Assembly: GCF_900120195.1 (NCBI RefSeq)
Contig: NZ_LT635539.1
Span: forward strand, 977,257 to 1,041,256
Source: Blautia sp. Marseille-P3087
GTDB taxonomy: Bacteria; Bacillota; Clostridia; Lachnospirales; Lachnospiraceae
Direction of reading: 5' to 3'
Length of the DNA stretch: 64,000 nucleotides
Shown: positions 61,255 through 64,000 of the stretch, piece after piece
How positions within the stretch are numbered: position 1 is the stretch's first letter
Layout of the letters: each line of letters starts with the position of its first letter
The notes under the pieces: generated by a model
Told to the model about the DNA's origin: nothing
The model's database searches: none
The model's input: the letters and a program-made list of their open reading frames with translations, nothing else
Made by a program: the position numbers and the translations under genes

Positions 61255-61443
61255 TCAGCCTCCCCGTTTCCATTCCTTTTTTGTTTTCTTATCTCTGATC
61301 CCTGTTATCTCCAGACCTAAAAGACCAGCAGTATTGTTCAGGACTGTAAAAGCATTATAAATATGCGTTGGCATGTGTCCTGCTGCCTTGATGGCCTTTC
61401 CCTGCGTTGGATCCGGATAACCTTCATGGTTCTTGTATGTCAT
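61255..61443 (-). CDS. Small phage protein of unknown function
   Basis: A 62-residue protein (MTYKNHEGYPDPTQGKAIKAAG...) with a basic C-terminus KKTKKEWKRGG. It starts with a GTG-ATG pair after AAGGTG; ATG 61443 fits best. Common in early phage clusters; no function known. Confidence 0.75.
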   Translation of the reverse strand: MTYKNHEGYPDPTQGKAIKAAGHMPTHIYNAFTVLNNTAGLLGLEITGIRDKKTKKEWKRGG

Positions 61444-61445
61444 CA

Positions 61446-61553
61446 CTATTCACCTTCATCCTTTACACACATGTCCCAATACCTGCATGTCATACAGCAA
61501 TGTCTGCATTGTTTCTTTCGTGACTTAAATATCCAGTGTATCAAACGTTTCAT
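61446..61553 (-). CDS. 35-residue cysteine-rich phage peptide
   Basis: MKRLIHWIFKSRKKQ, then cysteines 16, 19, 20, 23 and 29. The ATG overlaps the preceding stop by ATGA and its own stop overlaps the next GTG, so it is a link in a coupled chain. Not recognised; metal binding is possible. Confidence 0.65.
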   Translation of the reverse strand: MKRLIHWIFKSRKKQCRHCCMTCRYWDMCVKDEGE

Positions 61554-61825
61554 CCTGTTCCACCGCCTTCCGCGATTTTGATTGCCTCTTCTAATTTTAT
61601 CACTTCTTCTACATGTTCTCCGTTTTGCGGATTAGAATAAAATTCTTTGCTTGTAGCGACCATAAAAGCGTTCTCTTTAAGTTGTTCTACAATCCTATCT
61701 GTATCGAATACTGTCGGCTGTTCGTCAATGACTTCGCAAAATAAACATGCTGGAAAACTCTCCCTTCCCATATTCAATGTTGCCTGAATAGATTCGATTA
61801 ATAAATCAGCATCAATCAGTTTCAT
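61550..61825 (-). CDS. Small phage protein (MKLIDAD type)
   Basis: A 91-residue protein beginning MKLIDADLLIESIQATLNM, a widespread start in Firmicute phages, then a helical acid-rich rest (EVIDEQPTVFDTDRIVEQL). Unknown function. Start ATG 61825, with GGAGGAGTGTGAGG upstream. Confidence 0.8.
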   Translation of the reverse strand: MKLIDADLLIESIQATLNMGRESFPACLFCEVIDEQPTVFDTDRIVEQLKENAFMVATSKEFYSNPQNGEHVEEVIKLEEAIKIAEGGGTG

Positions 61826-61955
61826 ATTCCTCACACTCCTCCGCATATTCATAACGGTCCATCATGTCGCACCGGTTATCGCAACCTTCCTGTCTCTCAC
61901 AGTGGATACAGCACTCTGTTTTTCCGTCCGGGCATTCGATTTTGCAATATCCCAT
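61812..61955 (-). CDS. 47-residue cysteine-rich phage protein
   Basis: MGYCKIECPDGKTECCIHC, followed by CDNRC; eight cysteines (4, 8, 15, 16, 19, 25, 29, 42). AAGGAGGACTGAAT precedes the ATG. It overlaps the next gene by 14 bases. Probably a zinc-binding early protein. Confidence 0.78.
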   Translation of the reverse strand: MGYCKIECPDGKTECCIHCERQEGCDNRCDMMDRYEYAEECEEYETD

Positions 61956-61957
61956 AT

Positions 61958-62083
61958 TCAGTCCTCCTTAAAACTAGGCCACACCGTCATATTATCTACT
62001 TCACAATCACAGTTATTGTAATTAATGTCTTTTGGCGCTTGTACTTTAGTGATTTCTTTAGCTTTTTCCTCAATGTCCGCTTC
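61958..62083 (-). pseudogene. Possible frameshifted small gene without a start
   Basis: A 41-codon open frame (EADIEEKAKEITKVQAPKDI ... MTVWPSFKED) has natural composition but no start codon after the stop at 62084. A one-base shift just upstream joins it to SLWITEEIDDRAVILHAEK in another frame. It may be a frameshifted gene or begin at an unusual codon. Confidence 0.35.
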
Positions 62084-62621
62084 TCAGCATGCAAAATAAC
62101 AGCTCTATCATCGATTTCTTCCGTAATCCATAATGACACGGCATCACGACTGCAAGTTTCCACTTCTTGTCTGTATTAATCGGAGTAGGTGATTCAAATT
62201 CATCTGCTGCCGTTGTATATTCCGGGACCGCGACCATCACTCCGACGTGTGTAGCTGATTCTGGAAAGTTCTCGTGTATATGTTTCCAGAACTTCCCGTT
62301 CCGCATGTCTTCCAGAAGTTCTTTATAGCACTGCATCGTAGTTACTATGTAATTCTTTTCACCAAGAAAATTCAGCCCGTTCCCACTATAGAAGTCTTCT
62401 TTACAGCTTTTAATTTCATAGCAAACGAAAATCCCCTTTTCTATTTCTGATACAGAACATTGATTTGCCGGAATGAACTGCATGTAATCTACTCTTTTGG
62501 GCTTTCCTTTTGCCGCCCATGGATCAATGCTCACTTCTTTCGCCCAGTATTTCCCCATGCCGGAGAAATACTGTCTTTCTAAAAGTTCGCATAACATCTT
62601 TGTCGTCTCTCTTCTATTCAT
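62070..62621 (-). CDS. PD-(D/E)XK-like phage protein
   Basis: A 183-residue protein (start also possible at GTG 62633). VDYMQF... then CYEIKSCKEDFYSG provides an acidic residue and an ExK, as in MmcB-like nuclease folds. It ends MIELLFCMLRSGH. A frequent gene in Firmicute phage early regions; no proven role. Confidence 0.72.
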   Translation of the reverse strand: MNRRETTKMLCELLERQYFSGMGKYWAKEVSIDPWAAKGKPKRVDYMQFIPANQCSVSEIEKGIFVCYEIKSCKEDFYSGNGLNFLGEKNYIVTTMQCYKELLEDMRNGKFWKHIHENFPESATHVGVMVAVPEYTTAADEFESPTPINTDKKWKLAVVMPCHYGLRKKSMIELLFCMLRSGH

Positions 62622-62633
62622 ATCTATTCTCAC

Positions 62634-62948
62634 TTAAGGTCTGTGCATAAACGTGTCAAAATCCAGATTCTGTTCTCTGATTCTTCCCTTCTCTAACGGG
62701 TAGGTTTCGTTCATCATTGCTTTTACATCCTGTAGTTCTGCTATAAGAGCATCAATACTCTCTGTCCTTGAAAATGTCAAGATAACTTCTGCCTGAACCG
62801 GATCCCATTCATCTTCTACTGGAACTTTCTCGCCTATTTCATGTGGTGGCTGTGTAATGCAGCACAAAGCTCCGATGTTGTTGCTAAGAGCTCCCGTCAT
62901 TCTGATATCGCCTGTTCCGAACTCCATTTTAGCTTTTCCTTTAATCAT
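62634..62948 (-). CDS. Phage early-region protein of unknown function
   Basis: A 104-residue protein with PPHEIGEKVPVEDEWDPVQAEV and a C-terminal ETYPLEKGRIREQNLDF. No catalytic motif seen. It overlaps its upstream neighbour by 8 bases, part of the coupled early run. Confidence 0.75.
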   Translation of the reverse strand: MIKGKAKMEFGTGDIRMTGALSNNIGALCCITQPPHEIGEKVPVEDEWDPVQAEVILTFSRTESIDALIAELQDVKAMMNETYPLEKGRIREQNLDFDTFMHRP

Positions 62949-63282
62949 TCACTTCCACCTCGCTGTCTTCTGGCATTTGGAAAATGGTTTTCTCTTGAAG
63001 TTTCTTTTTCAGTTCATTGATAGCTACTTTTTCATAGTATGTGACTTTAATGCCGCCCATGCCCGCTGGCATCAGCCGAAGCATTTCATATTCTGCGTGG
63101 GCTTTCTGGAGCATATCCAGTACCTTTACAGCTTTTTGCTTGTTACTGTATTCTCCAAGCAGATAACTGCATCCAGTGATATATGATGTTATAACTGTTT
63201 TTACAAGTCCTTCTGCAATCTCAATGCCTGCCAAAGCATTAAGATTTGTCAATACTTCTTTATTCTGGCTTCTGATCAGCAT
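62941..63282 (-). CDS. Helical phage early-region protein
   Basis: A 113-residue mostly helical protein (AGIEIAEGLVKTVITSYITGCSYLLGEY, KVAINELKKKLQEKT). Function unknown. It overlaps both neighbours. Confidence 0.75.
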   Translation of the reverse strand: MLIRSQNKEVLTNLNALAGIEIAEGLVKTVITSYITGCSYLLGEYSNKQKAVKVLDMLQKAHAEYEMLRLMPAGMGGIKVTYYEKVAINELKKKLQEKTIFQMPEDSEVEVND

Positions 63283-63457
63283 CTTTCTTCCTCCTTGTCT
63301 TCTTTGGTTCCCACAGTTCGCATTTCAGGCATCTGGCTTTACTGACTACCAGCTGTCCGCGGATCATGGTTGCCTGTTTGCAGGTGGGTTTTGTGTATAC
63401 TGCAAAGTTTCCGGTTCTTTTTGCATGTTTGCAGGTATCAAACTTTTCTTTTTCCAC
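63260..63457 (-). CDS. Small cysteine-containing phage protein
   Basis: A 65-residue protein from GTG 63457 (AGAGGAAGAAGAA before it), with cysteines in FDTCKHAKR, PTCKQAT and ARCLKCELW, which may bind zinc. A longer open frame to 63550 runs inside the upstream gene and lacks a site. The C-terminus is Lys/Arg-rich. Confidence 0.6.
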   Translation of the reverse strand: MEKEKFDTCKHAKRTGNFAVYTKPTCKQATMIRGQLVVSKARCLKCELWEPKKTRRKKDADQKPE

Positions 63458-63926
63458 TTCTTCTTCCTCTCTTTCCCTTTTCGTATTTCGAACAGATTTC
63501 TTCCGGTTGTCCCATGTTCCGGGTGTGACCGGTCTTTGAGTAATAATCACATTCGTACGGCAGTTCTTTGTTGCGTGCCCGGTAGATACAAGTTTTACAC
63601 TCCGTAACCTTCTTCTTGCGTGGTGTTCTCGGTGTTGGCGGGATATCCAGATTGTATTTCTTCTTCCATCTGGAAACCGTGGTGCTGATCACACCAAATG
63701 CCTGTGCTATTTCTTTTGCGGTCATTCCCTGCTGCAGGCACCGTTTCATCTTCTCTTCGTCGTATTTCCCAGTATCGTGGTTATAAGCCGGTTTCAGGTC
63801 ATATCGCTTTAGCAAGCGGCGGATGGTTTCAAACGATGTATCTAGGCTGACCGCCATCTCTGTCTGCGTCATGCCCTGATCTATACATTTCTGCATAATT
63901 TCTTTTGTGATCGTGTCTTTGTACAT
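63438..63926 (-). CDS. Phage protein with two HTH repeats and a Cys4 motif
   Basis: A 162-residue protein. Two homologous HTH units, QGMTQTEMAVSLDTSFETIRR (about 18-38) and QGMTAKEIAQAFGVISTTVSR, precede a CxxC ... C ... C segment (TECKTCIYRA, PYECDYY, EEICSKY) and a basic tail. Probably a DNA-binding regulator. Start ATG 63926 with GAGGTAGCTT before it. Confidence 0.75.
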   Translation of the reverse strand: MYKDTITKEIMQKCIDQGMTQTEMAVSLDTSFETIRRLLKRYDLKPAYNHDTGKYDEEKMKRCLQQGMTAKEIAQAFGVISTTVSRWKKKYNLDIPPTPRTPRKKKVTECKTCIYRARNKELPYECDYYSKTGHTRNMGQPEEICSKYEKGKRGRRSGKRKV

Positions 63927-63929
63927 AAG

Positions 63930-64000
63930 CTACCTCAGTCCTATTACACATGTGATCCAGAGCGTGCACCGCACGATTGTAGCCGCGATATCTTTTCGTC
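63930..64000 (-). CDS. Possible end of a further phage gene (cut by window)
   Basis: The frame ending at TAG 63930 stays open to the window edge (RKDIAATIVRCTLWITCVIGLR) and its end carries the ribosome site of the next gene. Too short to identify; another frame is also open. Confidence 0.3.
   Translation of the reverse strand, partial: RKDIAATIVRCTLWITCVIGLR

Noticed and set aside
1-64000. CRISPR array, insertion sequence or rRNA genes
   Set aside because: No repeat-spacer pattern, transposase-like protein or rRNA sequence was seen in the window.

Overview
The window looks like part of a Lachnospiraceae (Clostridia) chromosome. It has low-to-moderate GC, strong AGGAGG-type ribosome sites, a CIRCE-controlled hrcA-grpE-dnaK-dnaJ operon, and the Firmicute cluster ireB-ruvX-DUF1292-RNase J-mltG-like-trmR-U32. 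Genus cannot be fixed from sequence alone. Almost every gene is on the minus strand, so operons read from high to low coordinates.

Host part, 1 to about 34.9 kb. 1-4204: ireB, ruvX, a DUF1292 gene, RNase J, an MltG-like membrane protein, a TrmR-type methyltransferase and a truncated U32 peptidase, much as in the Bacillus yrz/yrr region. 4319-10291: tRNA/rRNA modification and sulfur genes (mtaB, thiI, cysteine desulfurase, rsmE, prmA) and an HPr-like gene with its own promoter. 10446-15461: the class I heat-shock operon behind a perfect CIRCE. 15672-23756: an aminotransferase, uvrB, a fused CoA-transferase and an alanine symporter-amidohydrolase pair. 23993-29353: a Na/Pi cotransporter behind a Pho-box-like repeat array, an acyltransferase and a SulP transporter with a long charged tail. 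29372-34641: an orphan ExK protein, a secreted Fn3/lysozyme-like protein, an S41 protease and ftsEX.

Prophage part, about 34.9 kb to the end and continuing beyond it. It is a siphovirus-type prophage read leftwards: early genes (63.9-61.3 kb), a late regulator with a triple-repeat promoter next to its stop codon, a tRNA-like gene, a hicAB module, terS, terL, portal, minor capsid protein, an accessory block, scaffold, capsid, connectors, tail tube, chaperones, tape measure, tail tip, fibres, holin and endolysin. No integrase or attachment core can be proved in the window.

The most interesting section is the 2-kb accessory block (52228-54238) inside the head operon, where scaffold would normally follow the minor capsid gene. 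It carries a small zinc-ribbon gene, an oppositely oriented winged-helix/membrane gene with its own promoter flanked by 14-bp direct repeats and hairpins, a tandem two-module DUF2829 (Tad2-like, anti-Thoeris) protein, a small lipoprotein suited to superinfection exclusion, and a frameshifted phage gene. Just upstream of it, the minor capsid protein ends in an HEVTH metallopeptidase-like domain, resembling phage MuF-type polymorphic toxins. Together these look like a counter-defence, exclusion and effector cassette; this is inference from sequence and context.
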